DNA of 64,000 bases from JAOABP01 sp964590395 (GCA_964590395.1 CAZPVT010000022.1:1-64000); one strand, 5' to 3'. Counted from the stretch's first letter, positions 26,954 through 35,574 are shown. Numbers and translations: made by a program. Notes: generated by a model not told the origin, from the sequence alone.

Positions 26954-26982
26954 ATTATAAAGCGGACAAACGGAACGGTCAA
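26954..26982 (-). promoter_or_regulatory. Promoter of the first restriction-modification pair
   Basis: TTGACC at 26982-26977, 17-base spacer, TATAAT at 26959-26954, facing the methylase start at 26892. Confidence 0.65.
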
Positions 26983-27151
26983 GTTGTAATCAATTAAAGA
27001 TTAATTGTTAGGGTAAAACTAAGGTTTATGGTTAAACAACCAAAGCAGGTTGGCAAGGGCACGGATTAAGTGGGTGCCGTTAGGCATAAAAGGCGAACAA
27101 TAGAGGGAGCAAAAGGATTGCAACCTTTATTCTTGTGGTATATACTGTTGG

Positions 27152-27802
27152 TTAGAACTCAATAAAATGTTCCAACTCATCCTCTATTTTCTCCAAATTT
27201 AATAATACCTTCGCCCGTCGTGGACTTCCATCGGCATTTCTGAAGTCCTCTTGAAACGAACCGCATTTAATCAGGGTCTCATCGGTGATTTTAATAAACG
27301 AAATTTGCTGTAAATTGAAAGAAACCTTTCTCAATCTTGACCATGCGCCCCTTCTTATCCTTTCAATAGAGTAATCTGATAAGCCACCTTTCAATGCTTC
27401 ATGCCATTTCTGAAATGTCCTATCCTCGTCATTATACAATACCTTTCCCAAGGCAAGAATTAAGCCGACTGCACCATAATCTTTAATCCCGTTGGCGGTT
27501 GCTTCACTGTCATTAACAATAATCTGGTGACTGCTTGTATTCATCGCATGTGCTTTGAAATCCCAAGGAATGTTCTTAAAAGCATCGAACCTAACATTTC
27601 CATATTTCGGGCCCGGCATTTGCATAATATTTGATAAGTGTCTTTCACATAAGAATTGAAAATAAAATCCAATCCATTCCATCTGCTTCCATTGAGGATA
27701 ACCGGCATCTTTCATTTCTAAAATAGATTTTCTACCATCCCAAATTTTGGGGATATACTCTAATTTTTCGCCAATTTGTTTAGCGGTTCTTAAAAAAGTC
27801 AT
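27152..27802 (-). CDS. Probable type II restriction endonuclease
   Basis: 216 residues. No close family recognised by eye, but it overlaps by four bases (ATGA) with a DNA methylase gene and is of type II nuclease size. KYGNVRFDAFKNIPWDFKAH contains D and D-F-K spaced like a PD-(D/E)XK active site, and the downstream NTSSHQIIVNDSEA may continue the core. The likely job is to cut unmodified DNA at the site protected by the neighbouring methylase. The recognition sequence is unknown. Confidence 0.7.
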   Translation of the reverse strand: MTFLRTAKQIGEKLEYIPKIWDGRKSILEMKDAGYPQWKQMEWIGFYFQFLCERHLSNIMQMPGPKYGNVRFDAFKNIPWDFKAHAMNTSSHQIIVNDSEATANGIKDYGAVGLILALGKVLYNDEDRTFQKWHEALKGGLSDYSIERIRRGAWSRLRKVSFNLQQISFIKITDETLIKCGSFQEDFRNADGSPRRAKVLLNLEKIEDELEHFIEF

Positions 27803-28665
27803 TTTCTTCCCTTCTTATCAAATAGAGTTAATCGCTGGTGTTTTTTTATTTCTTCTTCGTCTTTTATTCTATAAATGTTTCCCTCTAACCTCTTATTTGC
27901 AAATTCATAATACTCTTTAACAATTTCAAACCCAATATATTGCCTGTTTAATAATTTACTAACAACCGCCACCTGTCCAGAACCTAAAAAGGGGTCTAAA
28001 ACAACATCACCTTTCTCGCTGGAATATTGCAAAATCTTCTTTATCAATTCCGCAGGCAATTTTGTGGGGGTCTTTTGGTCGCCTGTCCAATATTCTCTTT
28101 TTATTATCCAGACATCCTCCTTATCTTTATAATGCAAACTTTTGCCTTCCGCATCATCTTCTTCTTTTCCATATCTTGCATAAGGGAAGAATTTTCTCTT
28201 TTTGTCATTTTTACAGACATAAAGGCAATGATAGTGTGAAGTAACGAATCTCCTTTTTGTTACTAATCCAAACTGGTATTTCCAGATAATGTGGTTTACT
28301 GTGATAAAACGCAATTCATCAATCGCGGTTAGAATATCTTTAAGATTATTCCACCCGGAGAAAACATACATACTGCCCGAATCCTTGAGGACCCGATACA
28401 CCTCTTTCATCCATTTTATTGTAAAACCGTAGTATTCTTCTTTTGGTATTTCATTATAGCCTTCTAAAACCCGAGAATGTGTTCGATGGTAATTATTTCT
28501 TTTTGCCTTGAAATCGATCGCAAACGGCGGGTCGGTGATAACAAGGTCAATGGTATTATCTGGAATATGCTTCATCCCAACGATGCAATCCATATTATAA
28601 ATTTTATTAAATTCTAATTTTTCTGTCTCTTCTACCTTATCAACAATATTGCTTAACTCAGTCAT
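27799..28665 (-). CDS. DNA methyltransferase, beta-class (N6-adenine or N4-cytosine)
   Basis: 288 residues. Catalytic motif IV TDPPFAIDF (~44-52) precedes SAM-binding motif I DPFLGSGQV (~235), the permuted order of beta-class methylases; the intervening ~180 residues hold the target-recognition region. The start NKIYNMDCIVGMKHIPDNTID is typical of D12/N4-N6 families. Partner of the nuclease at 27152, which it precedes in the operon with a four-base overlap. Starts at ATG 28665 after AGGCAGG. Confidence 0.9.
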   Translation of the reverse strand: MTELSNIVDKVEETEKLEFNKIYNMDCIVGMKHIPDNTIDLVITDPPFAIDFKAKRNNYHRTHSRVLEGYNEIPKEEYYGFTIKWMKEVYRVLKDSGSMYVFSGWNNLKDILTAIDELRFITVNHIIWKYQFGLVTKRRFVTSHYHCLYVCKNDKKRKFFPYARYGKEEDDAEGKSLHYKDKEDVWIIKREYWTGDQKTPTKLPAELIKKILQYSSEKGDVVLDPFLGSGQVAVVSKLLNRQYIGFEIVKEYYEFANKRLEGNIYRIKDEEEIKKHQRLTLFDKKGRK

Positions 28666-28706
28666 ATCTACCTGCCTTTTTTCTGTCCATACTTTTGTCT
28701 TATGTT

Positions 28707-28735
28707 AAGATATAAAAACCATTATTTACTGTCAA
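28707..28735 (-). promoter_or_regulatory. Promoter of the second restriction-modification pair
   Basis: TTGACA at 28735-28730, 17-base spacer, TATCTT at 28712-28707. The -35 box lies inside the last codons of the upstream gene. Confidence 0.5.
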
Positions 28736-29504
28736 GCAGTCTGTTTTTGGGTGTGGGGCCAAGTTTTTCCGGCAGAATTTTTTGGAGGATTTCCGAGCGG
28801 GTGGTGTATTCGGGGTAGCGGAGGTAGACATAGCGGAGGAGAGAGGACAGGGGAAGTGAGCCGAACTGGGCTTTGATGATTTTTAAGCCCGGGGCAAGGT
28901 TTTTCTGTTTGCGCTGCGCCTTTTCAAACAGGACCCGGGCAAATCTTTTGCCTTTGGGTGTTAAGGTGATTAAAAGTTGGGCAGAGTCCAGCCTTTCGGT
29001 TTTGCCGATGCCGGAGTTGAGGAGAATCAGTTGACGGACGGTCTCAAGTTCGGCTTGAATAAAAGGGGGAGCACCGGGTTTGAGTTCTTCTGCCCGGATA
29101 AGTCCGGTATGAAGGAGGAGGTCTAAGTCGTCGTAGAGTTGCGGGGCAAATGGTCCGAGTTTGTAGGGGACAAACCGGTAGGGGTTGCGCACCAGTTGGT
29201 CAATTCCCAGTTCCTGGCAGGCAAGAAACAGGAGTTTGGTTATCCGGGTCATTCCGAGCAGGGGTTCAGCGGTCTGGCCGGTTCTGCCCTGGGCAAAGAG
29301 AAGTAAAAGGATGAGGTCTTTGCGGTCGCTGAGCCGGATTTTTTGAGGTGGTCTGGAGAGGCGTAGAAGGAGACGCCGGTATGCCGGCAGGTTGAGTTGG
29401 TGTCTTACCCGCGCGTAGAGGGTTTTCTCGTCAAGTCTGGTTATCTGGCGGTCAAGGTGCTGTTTTAGTTGCTCAAAAAGTTTTTTGATCTCAAGTTCAT
29501 TCAT
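28722..29504 (-). CDS. Panacea/SocA-like (DUF4065-type) protein
   Basis: 260 residues, no membrane span. TRITKLLFLACQELG, PYKLGPFAPQLYDDLDLL and TLTPKGKRFARVLFEKA, followed by SSLLRYVYLRYPEYTTRSEI, resemble the Panacea/SocA antitoxin-type domain, in which a winged helix is fused to a proteolysis-adapter-like region. The gene overlaps the sigma factor stop by eight bases, occupying the place where an anti-sigma factor would normally be. I infer that it regulates that sigma factor, but no such role is established. The N-terminal ~75 residues are not recognised. Confidence 0.6.
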   Translation of the reverse strand: MNELEIKKLFEQLKQHLDRQITRLDEKTLYARVRHQLNLPAYRRLLLRLSRPPQKIRLSDRKDLILLLLFAQGRTGQTAEPLLGMTRITKLLFLACQELGIDQLVRNPYRFVPYKLGPFAPQLYDDLDLLLHTGLIRAEELKPGAPPFIQAELETVRQLILLNSGIGKTERLDSAQLLITLTPKGKRFARVLFEKAQRKQKNLAPGLKIIKAQFGSLPLSSLLRYVYLRYPEYTTRSEILQKILPEKLGPTPKNRLLDSK

Positions 29505-30075
29505 CTTTACCTCCCAGATATAGCCGGCGGAGCCGGTCTTTTGCCCTTTTCAGGCGCATCGCCACCGCGTTTTTGGTTTTGCCCAGTGTTTTTGCGATCT
29601 CCTCCAGGGTGAGTTCGTTTATGTAGTAAAGGATGAGGATGTTGCGATCGGATACCGGGAGAAGTTCGAGATAGTTGCGGAGTTTGATTATTCCCGGTGG
29701 GGTTGATTCAGGTTCGGTTTGGGCGCTGTTTTCAGGGCAGTTTTCAATCGGCACCGTTGCCAGTTGCCGTTTTCTTTTGCGGTGGTGCCGGGCGATGCGG
29801 TTTAAGGCAATCCGGATAAGCCAGGTGGAGAGCCGGCAGGTGCCGCGAAATTTTTTTATGCCCTGGCAGGCATCAGCAAAGGTCTCAATTGCTGCATCCT
29901 CTGCCTCTGCAGGGTCTGTGAGCCGGGCAAGACAGAGGCGGAGAATTATCTGCCAGTACCGGTTGAAGAGTTTTTCAAACGCACCCGGGGCGCCGGTTTT
30001 GAGTTCAAGAAGGAGTTTTTTCTCCTCATCCGGCAGTTTTCCGGGCATATCGTTATCATAATCTTTGCTTTCCAT
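29497..30075 (-). CDS. ECF-family RNA polymerase sigma factor
   Basis: 192 residues. Region 2 lies at ~30-95 (AFEKLFNRYWQIILRLC, DAAIETFADACQGIKKF, LSTWLIRIALNRIARHHRKR) and region 4 at ~130-185 (LPVSDRNILILYYINELTLE, IAKTLGKTKNAVAMRLKRAK, the -35-binding helix-turn-helix). Regions 1 and 3 are absent, as expected for ECF sigmas. It presumably directs a stress or envelope regulon. ATG 30075 follows GAAAGGG. Cotranscribed with the Panacea-like gene instead of a membrane anti-sigma factor. Confidence 0.93.
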   Translation of the reverse strand: MESKDYDNDMPGKLPDEEKKLLLELKTGAPGAFEKLFNRYWQIILRLCLARLTDPAEAEDAAIETFADACQGIKKFRGTCRLSTWLIRIALNRIARHHRKRKRQLATVPIENCPENSAQTEPESTPPGIIKLRNYLELLPVSDRNILILYYINELTLEEIAKTLGKTKNAVAMRLKRAKDRLRRLYLGGKDE

Positions 30076-30469
30076 CGGTCAAACCCTTTCGCCTCTATAT
30101 AATAAGATGCAAAAACGGGTGTAAAATTAACAGGTATTTTATAAGTCTTTAATTATCAGCTGCTTGTCAATCTGGGGACTGGTGTTGCCTGCCCGGGGAG
30201 CAGTTATGGGGACGGTTATGAGCAGGGCTGTTATGTCCGTAATCAGCAGGATATGGGTCGGGGTTGGGATCAGGGTTCTGTCAGTGGTTTGGGTGCTGGT
30301 AATTGGGATGGTTGGTTTGATGGTTTTGGTTTGGGCTGATGGTTTGGTTGGTGATATGGTAAATGGTGTGGTGTAGTTGATGATGATGGGCAGGGTGAGG
30401 ATGGTGATATAAGCAGGGGTTTTGGGTGTGGTGGATAGGGGGATGGTGTAATGGTTAAGACGGTTATTT
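30076..30469. other. GT-rich low-complexity intergenic region
   Basis: From about 30170 to 30450 the plus strand is strongly enriched in G and T (TGGTTTGGTT, GGTTTTGGTTTGGG and GATGG-type units) with almost no C. Reading frames on either strand are pure low complexity (Thr/Pro/Ile-rich on the minus strand), so I do not call genes. One plus frame reads GNWDGWFDGFGLG before stops and might be debris of a Gly-rich repeat protein. Confidence 0.45.
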
Positions 30470-30497
30470 TTGACCCGAGGATTTTGCCGGCTAAAAT
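30470..30497 (+). promoter_or_regulatory. Promoter of the C39-like secreted protein
   Basis: TTGACC at 30470-30475, 16-base spacer, TAAAAT at 30492-30497, then AAGGAG and ATG 30529. Confidence 0.6.
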
Positions 30498-30528
30498 AGA
30501 CAGTTAGCAATTTAACCAAGGAGTGAAT

Positions 30529-32664
30529 ATGCGGATATTTTTAAGTGTGATTTTGATCTTTCTGCCGGTTTGGGCGCTTAATCTGCCTGAACCCGGCGAG
30601 AGACCACCGAACGCGGTGGATTTTGCTACGGTGCAGATGCTGGCGCGGAAAAAGGCAGAGGCAGAATGGGGCAAGTGTCAGCCTGGTCCGGTGGTGCCTT
30701 ATGTTGATGAGCAGGGTCAGACCGTTGCTTATATGTTTCATTTCCGGGTGGATGGTAAGCAATTTCCGGATTATGAGCAGGTGGTTAAGGATATTCATCT
30801 GGAGCGGGCAGGGTTGACAGCCAATACTAACCTTGTCAACTGGCGGTCAAAGTATGCGCATATTTTAATCTCTGCCCGTTATGATCGGACACCGATTGTG
30901 TGTTACGGTTACGGCACGAGCGCCTATTATGCGGTGGGGCCTGAGGGTTTGCGCCGGGCAAGGGCAATTTTAGGTGATGATGCGTATCTGAGTAGAATTT
31001 ATTTTATTTTGCCGGTAACATTTCTGGAGTTCAGTAATCCGGCAGGGGAGCGGGTGATCTTCTCCTGCCATTTTGAGCAGGTCTGGTATTCAAGGGAGGA
31101 TTTTGCCTTTTATGTTGCTAAGCAGAGGGCAGAGGCGGGTCTGGTTGCCGAGGATCCGGTGGCAGTTGCCCATTATCAGCGGGAGTGGGATGAGGCGTTA
31201 AGCCGGGATTTTTCCAGGTGGAATGCGGTCTATGTGCCAGATGCGGACCGGGCGCCTTTTTATGATTGGAGTTATGGTTGCACACCTTCCGCCTCAGCGA
31301 TGGTGATGGGCTATCTGGACCGGGCAAGGGGTTATGGTCGGCTGGTTGACTGGTTCTGGCAGAGATGGGATATGGTTGAAGGGGAGTGGGACAAGCAGAT
31401 TCCAAATGTCCAGCGGGAGTGTGCGCTGTGGATGTTTACCGATACCACGAGGGGTGGGACGATGATTGGGGCAATCGGTCAGGGGTTGTATCTGGTGGCT
31501 TACGAGAATGGCTATCCCGATTTTGAGGTGGTTGAGGAGTTGGGGCATAGTGGTAATGACTGGGCATGGGAGAGGATTGTGCAGGAGATTGATTCAGGTT
31601 ATGCTATGGTCTGGTCTGCAATCTGGGCGGTTCATTCCCTTGCCGCTTACGGTTATCGGACCCCGGATAAGGATATCTATGTCCACAATACCTGGTGGCA
31701 GCCTGCAGAGTGGTGGCACTACTCTGGACCGGAGCGCTCCCATGTGGCATCACCGCATCCGGCTGGTAATGACCCGCACCAGTTGCAACTGGTTTATCCG
31801 CTGGGTGACACCTTTTATAACTCAATTGGCAGGGGCGAGACTCTGCAGATCGGTGATACGGTTCGGGTCAGGTGGAATAACTTTAGCAATCCTGCAGACT
31901 GGGTAACGATTGAGATTTCTTTTGATGCGGGCAGGAGCTGGACCCAGTTGGACAGTGTGCGGGATCTGGGTTATTATGACTGGGTAATTTCCCCAAACTA
32001 TCCGGCACAGGAGTCGGTGCGGTTGCGGTTGCGGCAGTATTATCAGGGTGAGTTGACCGCGGCAGATGGTAGTTTTGGCTGTTTCCGTTTGGTGCGGGAG
32101 CCGTTGCCCCCGAAGTATCTTGCACCACCGAGCGGTCTACCGGTTGCCTCATCACCGGTGGTTTTGCTTGTTGATACCCTAAGGACCGACTTTGACTCCA
32201 CCTATTTTGTCGTTTGGCGCGGGACAACCGACACGGTCTGGCGTCAGGCAGGTGTTGCCCGTGCCTGCACGGTGCCCGAGCGGGTGCTTGGCTATAACCA
32301 GACATATAAGTGGATGTGCCGGGCGCATAACCGGTTTGGCTGGGGTGATTTTGGGCCGATCTGGACCTTCCGGGTGGCGTTTAATCCTGGAGTTGAGGAG
32401 GGACAGAATGGTGGTTGGCGCGGTTTAGCCGGAAGTACGGTCTGGCGGTTGAATCGGGGACCGGTCAGGATCGGCACCGGCGAAGAGGTGATAGTTTACA
32501 GCATCGCGGGTGAGAGGGTGCGGGTGTTGAAGCCGAACGGTCAGGGGCAAATTTTCTGGGATTTGCGGGATGAGAATGGTAACCGTCTGCAGGCAGGCAT
32601 GTATTTTCTCCGTTACAAGGCTAAAAGTCGGTCCGGCGTTAGAAAACTGGTTATTCTGAACTGA
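30529..32664 (+). CDS. Secreted C39-like papain-fold protein with C-terminal sorting domain
   Basis: About 711 residues; ATG 30529 has AAGGAG six bases upstream, giving signal peptide MRIFLSVILIFLPVWA. A ~220-residue N-terminal region resembles the propeptide-like part of such proteins. The C39-like domain shows YGCTPSASAMVMGY with the nucleophile Cys (~251), WAVHSLAAYGY with His (~368) and YVHNTWW with Asn (~386). Immunoglobulin/fibronectin-like modules follow, then a type-IX-like sorting domain (VIVYSIAGERVRVL, GMYFLRYK, GVRKLVIL). It probably cleaves or crosslinks peptides at the surface; the substrate is unknown. Confidence 0.8.
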   Translation: MRIFLSVILIFLPVWALNLPEPGERPPNAVDFATVQMLARKKAEAEWGKCQPGPVVPYVDEQGQTVAYMFHFRVDGKQFPDYEQVVKDIHLERAGLTANTNLVNWRSKYAHILISARYDRTPIVCYGYGTSAYYAVGPEGLRRARAILGDDAYLSRIYFILPVTFLEFSNPAGERVIFSCHFEQVWYSREDFAFYVAKQRAEAGLVAEDPVAVAHYQREWDEALSRDFSRWNAVYVPDADRAPFYDWSYGCTPSASAMVMGYLDRARGYGRLVDWFWQRWDMVEGEWDKQIPNVQRECALWMFTDTTRGGTMIGAIGQGLYLVAYENGYPDFEVVEELGHSGNDWAWERIVQEIDSGYAMVWSAIWAVHSLAAYGYRTPDKDIYVHNTWWQPAEWWHYSGPERSHVASPHPAGNDPHQLQLVYPLGDTFYNSIGRGETLQIGDTVRVRWNNFSNPADWVTIEISFDAGRSWTQLDSVRDLGYYDWVISPNYPAQESVRLRLRQYYQGELTAADGSFGCFRLVREPLPPKYLAPPSGLPVASSPVVLLVDTLRTDFDSTYFVVWRGTTDTVWRQAGVARACTVPERVLGYNQTYKWMCRAHNRFGWGDFGPIWTFRVAFNPGVEEGQNGGWRGLAGSTVWRLNRGPVRIGTGEEVIVYSIAGERVRVLKPNGQGQIFWDLRDENGNRLQAGMYFLRYKAKSRSGVRKLVILN

Positions 32665-32672
32665 CGTTAAAT

Positions 32673-33173
32673 TTAATAACTATCCTGCTGGGTTAGCTCC
32701 TTTTCCATTCTGTCCGCGGCGAACGCCACCGCCTTAATTATGTTGTCAATGTGAAGGGCTTTTTCGTCTGCGCTGATTTTTGCACAAAACCGGACGATTC
32801 TTGTTGCGCCATCAGAACTCACCAGGACATCAAACGACCCGATTTTCTTTTCGTAACTGGATTCGAGCAGTCGGTTAGCAATCTCCACGGGTATCAGCCC
32901 GGTGCACTTATAGACCGGAGCCCAGATCTCTCGAATTTCCGTAATATTCATCCGTTGTGTGCCGGAATTAATGAAGCATACCTGAGTGCGGTCTCCTTCA
33001 GTTGGAAAGAGCAGTTTGAAGTCATTGTCGCTGTCAATCTCGTAACTATAGCCCAGTTCTTCGAGGGCTGCTTTCACCCGGGCATCAGCCTCTTCAGCGG
33101 CTGCCACAAACTGGACCAGCCCGAGCAGAATGATGATGCCCAAAGCCATGGTTATAAAGTTATGGCGTTGCAT
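32673..33173 (-). CDS. Exported YbjN-like protein
   Basis: 166 residues. Signal peptide (ALGIIILLGLVQFVAAA) followed by a ~125-residue YbjN fold: RVKAALEELGYSYEIDSDND, FKLLFP, then VFINSGTQRM-like strands. YbjN domains resemble type III secretion chaperones and are widely conserved with unknown activity; an exported version is uncommon. It lies tail to tail with the C39-like gene, eight bases apart, and has its own promoter and AAGGAG site. Confidence 0.65.
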   Translation of the reverse strand: MQRHNFITMALGIIILLGLVQFVAAAEEADARVKAALEELGYSYEIDSDNDFKLLFPTEGDRTQVCFINSGTQRMNITEIREIWAPVYKCTGLIPVEIANRLLESSYEKKIGSFDVLVSSDGATRIVRFCAKISADEKALHIDNIIKAVAFAADRMEKELTQQDSY

Positions 33174-33247
33174 AGTTAACTCCTTTTTGTGTTAAGTGTT
33201 ATCTCCCTCCATGGAAGCGAGAAAGTTCAACAGGGGGAGACAGCAGA

Positions 33248-33275
33248 ATTTTAAGCGAACAACTTTCTTTGTCAA
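33248..33275 (-). promoter_or_regulatory. Promoter of the YbjN-like gene
   Basis: TTGACA at 33275-33270, 16-base spacer, TAAAAT at 33253-33248. Confidence 0.65.
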
Positions 33276-33277
33276 GT

Positions 33278-33305
33278 TTGCCTTGAGCTGTTTTTTCGGG
33301 ATAAT
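33278..33305 (+). promoter_or_regulatory. Weak promoter candidate for hutI (possibly leaderless)
   Basis: TTGCCT at 33278-33283, 16-base spacer, GATAAT at 33300-33305, nine bases before ATG 33315. There is no ribosome binding site. Confidence 0.4.
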
Positions 33306-33314
33306 AATGAGCCT

Positions 33315-34550
33315 ATGGAGAACATATTGATTGGAAACTGTTCTGAGTTGTTGACGATGGCGGGTGATGGGCTGGGTATTATTAAAAATGGTGCGGTGCG
33401 AATTAGCGGTGGGAAAGTTACGGAGGTGGGAACCTGCCTTGAATTAAACTCTGATGAGCAGTTTATTGACTGCCAGAATTCGGTTGTTCTGCCCGGTTTT
33501 GTTGACCCGCACACCCATCTGGTTTTTGCCGGCTGGCGCGCAGATGAGTTTGAGTTGCGGCTTTCGGGTAAGACCTATAAGGAGATCGCAGAGGCAGGCG
33601 GTGGTATTCTTTCCACTGTTGTTCACACCCGGCAGGCGAGTGAAGAGATGTTGTACCTTTCCGCACTGGAACGGCTGTGGGAGATGGTTAGTTGGGGAAC
33701 AACCACGGTTGAGATAAAGTCTGGTTATGGGCTGGATACCGAGAATGAGTTGAAACTGCTTAGGGTAATCAAGCGGCTGGCGGAGGCCGGTCCGATCCGG
33801 GTGGTGCCGACATTTTTGGGTGCCCACTCAGTTCCGCCCGGAATCGAGAAACAGAACTACATCCGTTTGCTGTGTGAGGAGATGATTACGCTGGTTGCGG
33901 AAAAGGGGCTGGCAAGATTCTGTGATGTGTTTTGCGAAAACTTTGTGTTTAACGCCCAAGAGAGTCGGTTGATCCTTGAGGCGGGAAAGTCCGCAGGTCT
34001 GATGCCCCTAATCCATGCGGATGAGATTGAGAGTTCGGGCGGTGCCGAGGTGGCAGCGGAGGTTGGTGCGGTGGCTGCCAGTCATCTCCTGCAACCTTCA
34101 GAAAGGGGGATGATGATGATGGCGGAGAAAGGGGTGTTGGCGGTGCTTTTGCCCGGAACCTGTTTTTTTCTCCAGGAGAGACACAGACCACCAATAGGTA
34201 AGATGCGGGAGTTGGGAATAACCATTGCCCTGGGCAGTGATTTTAATCCGGGTTCATCTACCCTGCTCGCCCAGCCTTTGACTTTACAATTCGGCTGTCT
34301 CTATTACGGTTTAACCGTTGTTGAATCTCTGCGCGGTGTTACCATCAATGCCGCGCGTGCGCTCGGGTTAGGAGATGAAACCGGTAGTATTGAACCGGGG
34401 AAATGGGCAGATATTGTGGTAACGGATCTGCCTGATTACCGCCATTTTGCCTATCGGTTTGGCCATAATCCGGTACAGCTGGTTATCAGTCGGGGTCAGG
34501 TAATTTACCAGCGGGCGCGGTTTCAGTCGCCCTCATCCTTTGCCGGCTGA
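33315..34550 (+). CDS. hutI: Imidazolonepropionase HutI
   Basis: 411 residues, full length. Amidohydrolase fold: PGFVDPHTHLV with metal-binding His 66 and 68, PTFLGAHSVPP, LIHADEIES, and IALGSDFNPGSS with the metal Asp; the ending GSIEPGKWADIVV is the usual beta-sandwich return. It hydrolyses imidazolonepropionate to formiminoglutamate in histidine degradation. Other hut genes are absent nearby, so the pathway is either dispersed or HutI serves another imidazolone. It overlaps the convergent small membrane gene by 28 bp. Confidence 0.93.
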   Translation: MENILIGNCSELLTMAGDGLGIIKNGAVRISGGKVTEVGTCLELNSDEQFIDCQNSVVLPGFVDPHTHLVFAGWRADEFELRLSGKTYKEIAEAGGGILSTVVHTRQASEEMLYLSALERLWEMVSWGTTTVEIKSGYGLDTENELKLLRVIKRLAEAGPIRVVPTFLGAHSVPPGIEKQNYIRLLCEEMITLVAEKGLARFCDVFCENFVFNAQESRLILEAGKSAGLMPLIHADEIESSGGAEVAAEVGAVAASHLLQPSERGMMMMAEKGVLAVLLPGTCFFLQERHRPPIGKMRELGITIALGSDFNPGSSTLLAQPLTLQFGCLYYGLTVVESLRGVTINAARALGLGDETGSIEPGKWADIVVTDLPDYRHFAYRFGHNPVQLVISRGQVIYQRARFQSPSSFAG

Positions 34551-34792
34551 TAGTCAATTCCCGGAACCCAGAGGTTTTGGCCTGGGGGCTTTTCTTCAAC
34601 CGGCGCAGTGGTCTGTCGCTGGCACTGGTAATACCGGATGCCAAGAAATACCAAGAGCGCCAGAAAGATGATAATCATAAAGATACTGCCGATGTTGCGA
34701 TACCGGCGCTGAGTGCGATAAAGGTCCTCAAACTCGGTTTTTCCCAGTTCCTCGTCAAATTTAACGATCGGCTCATTTTGTTTTTTCGCCAT
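34523..34792 (-). CDS. Small single-span membrane protein, function unknown
   Basis: 89 residues: a charged cytoplasmic head (FDEELGKTEFEDLYRTQRRY), one helix (IGSIFMIIIFLALLVFLGI) and a Pro-rich outer tail. No family recognised. A well-formed promoter ends eight bases upstream of its ATG, supporting that it is a real gene despite overlapping hutI. Confidence 0.6.
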   Translation of the reverse strand: MAKKQNEPIVKFDEELGKTEFEDLYRTQRRYRNIGSIFMIIIFLALLVFLGIRYYQCQRQTTAPVEEKPPGQNLWVPGIDYQPAKDEGD

Positions 34793-34800
34793 CAGCTATA

Positions 34801-34828
34801 ATAATAGTTATCAGCGGTTTTTTGTCAA
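34801..34828 (-). promoter_or_regulatory. Promoter placed for a leaderless small-membrane-protein mRNA
   Basis: TTGACA at 34828-34823, 16-base spacer, TATTAT at 34806-34801, eight bases to the ATG at 34792, no ribosome binding site. Confidence 0.65.
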
Positions 34829-34863
34829 TTAAGGGCAGTTCGGGATGAACCTGAAATCTAAAC

Positions 34864-34891
34864 TTGACATTGACGTTGGATTGTTTATCCT
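34864..34891 (+). promoter_or_regulatory. Promoter placed for a leaderless rpsR mRNA
   Basis: TTGACA at 34864-34869, 16-base spacer, TATCCT at 34886-34891, six bases to ATG 34898. No ribosome binding site. Confidence 0.5.
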
Positions 34892-34897
34892 TGTCCG

Positions 34898-35125
34898 ATG
34901 ATGCAAAAGAGATTTAGTGCCAGTAAGAAAACCTGTCTGTTCTGTGAGCAGGGTGTTGCCCATGTTGATTACAAAGACCCCCGGTTGAAGGATTTCCTTA
35001 CCGAACGGGGAAAAATCGTCTCCTCCCGGATTTCAGGATTGTGTGCGCGGCATCAGCGCCGGCTGGCAAAGGCGATCAAGGCCGCGCGTAGTCTTTCACT
35101 GCTTCCCCACACTGAGCACCGATGA
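34898..35125 (+). CDS. rpsR: Small ribosomal subunit protein bS18
   Basis: 75 residues. CLFC (Cys 13, 16) and CARH (Cys 49, His 52) form a probable zinc site, so this is the zinc-binding form. DYKDPRLKDFLTERGKI and RISGLCARHQRRLAKAIKAA are the core. It binds with bS6 on the platform of the 30S subunit. Usually rpsF and ssb precede it; here neither does. The ATGA overlap with rplI couples translation. ATG 34901 is an alternative start. Confidence 0.95.
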   Translation: MMQKRFSASKKTCLFCEQGVAHVDYKDPRLKDFLTERGKIVSSRISGLCARHQRRLAKAIKAARSLSLLPHTEHR

Positions 35126-35571
35126 AGGTAATCCTTTTGACCGATATTGCCCGGTTGGGCAAGCGGGGTGAGGTGGTAACGGTTCGGGACGGATTTGCCC
35201 GCAACTATCTGATTCCCAAAAAGTTGGTACTGGTTGCGGATGAGAACAACCTGCGCCAACTGGCAAGCATCAAAAAACAGATCGCTTTGCGGGAGACAAA
35301 GGTCACCCAGCGACTGCTGGATATGGCACAGCGGCTTGGGCTGGTTACAATCAAGACCGGTATTAAGATGGGTGCAACCGGTGCGTTTGGAGCGATTACC
35401 AATGCGGATATTGCTCGACTCTTAGAACAGAACGGACATAAGGTTGATAAGCATATGATTATTCTGGAGGAGCCGATCAAGGCGCCGGGGGTTTACGAGA
35501 TACCGATCAAGTTGGGACCGGAGATTACCGCCACGGTCAAGCTCTGGGTTGTGGAAGAGGCAGTAGGGTGA
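35122..35571 (+). CDS. rplI: Large ribosomal subunit protein bL9
   Basis: 149 residues, full length. N-terminal domain: MKVILLTDIARLGKRGEVV, VRDGFARNYLIPKKLV; then the long connecting helix and a C-terminal domain with GATGAFGAITNADIARLL and YEIPIKLGPEITATVKLWVV. Binds 23S rRNA near the L1 stalk. Four-base overlap with rpsR. Confidence 0.97.
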   Translation: MKVILLTDIARLGKRGEVVTVRDGFARNYLIPKKLVLVADENNLRQLASIKKQIALRETKVTQRLLDMAQRLGLVTIKTGIKMGATGAFGAITNADIARLLEQNGHKVDKHMIILEEPIKAPGVYEIPIKLGPEITATVKLWVVEEAVG

Positions 35572-35574
35572 GCA

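Noticed and set aside
30139..30519. 126-residue minus-strand frame and a 70-residue plus-strand frame
   Set aside because: Both are pure low complexity caused by GT-rich DNA.
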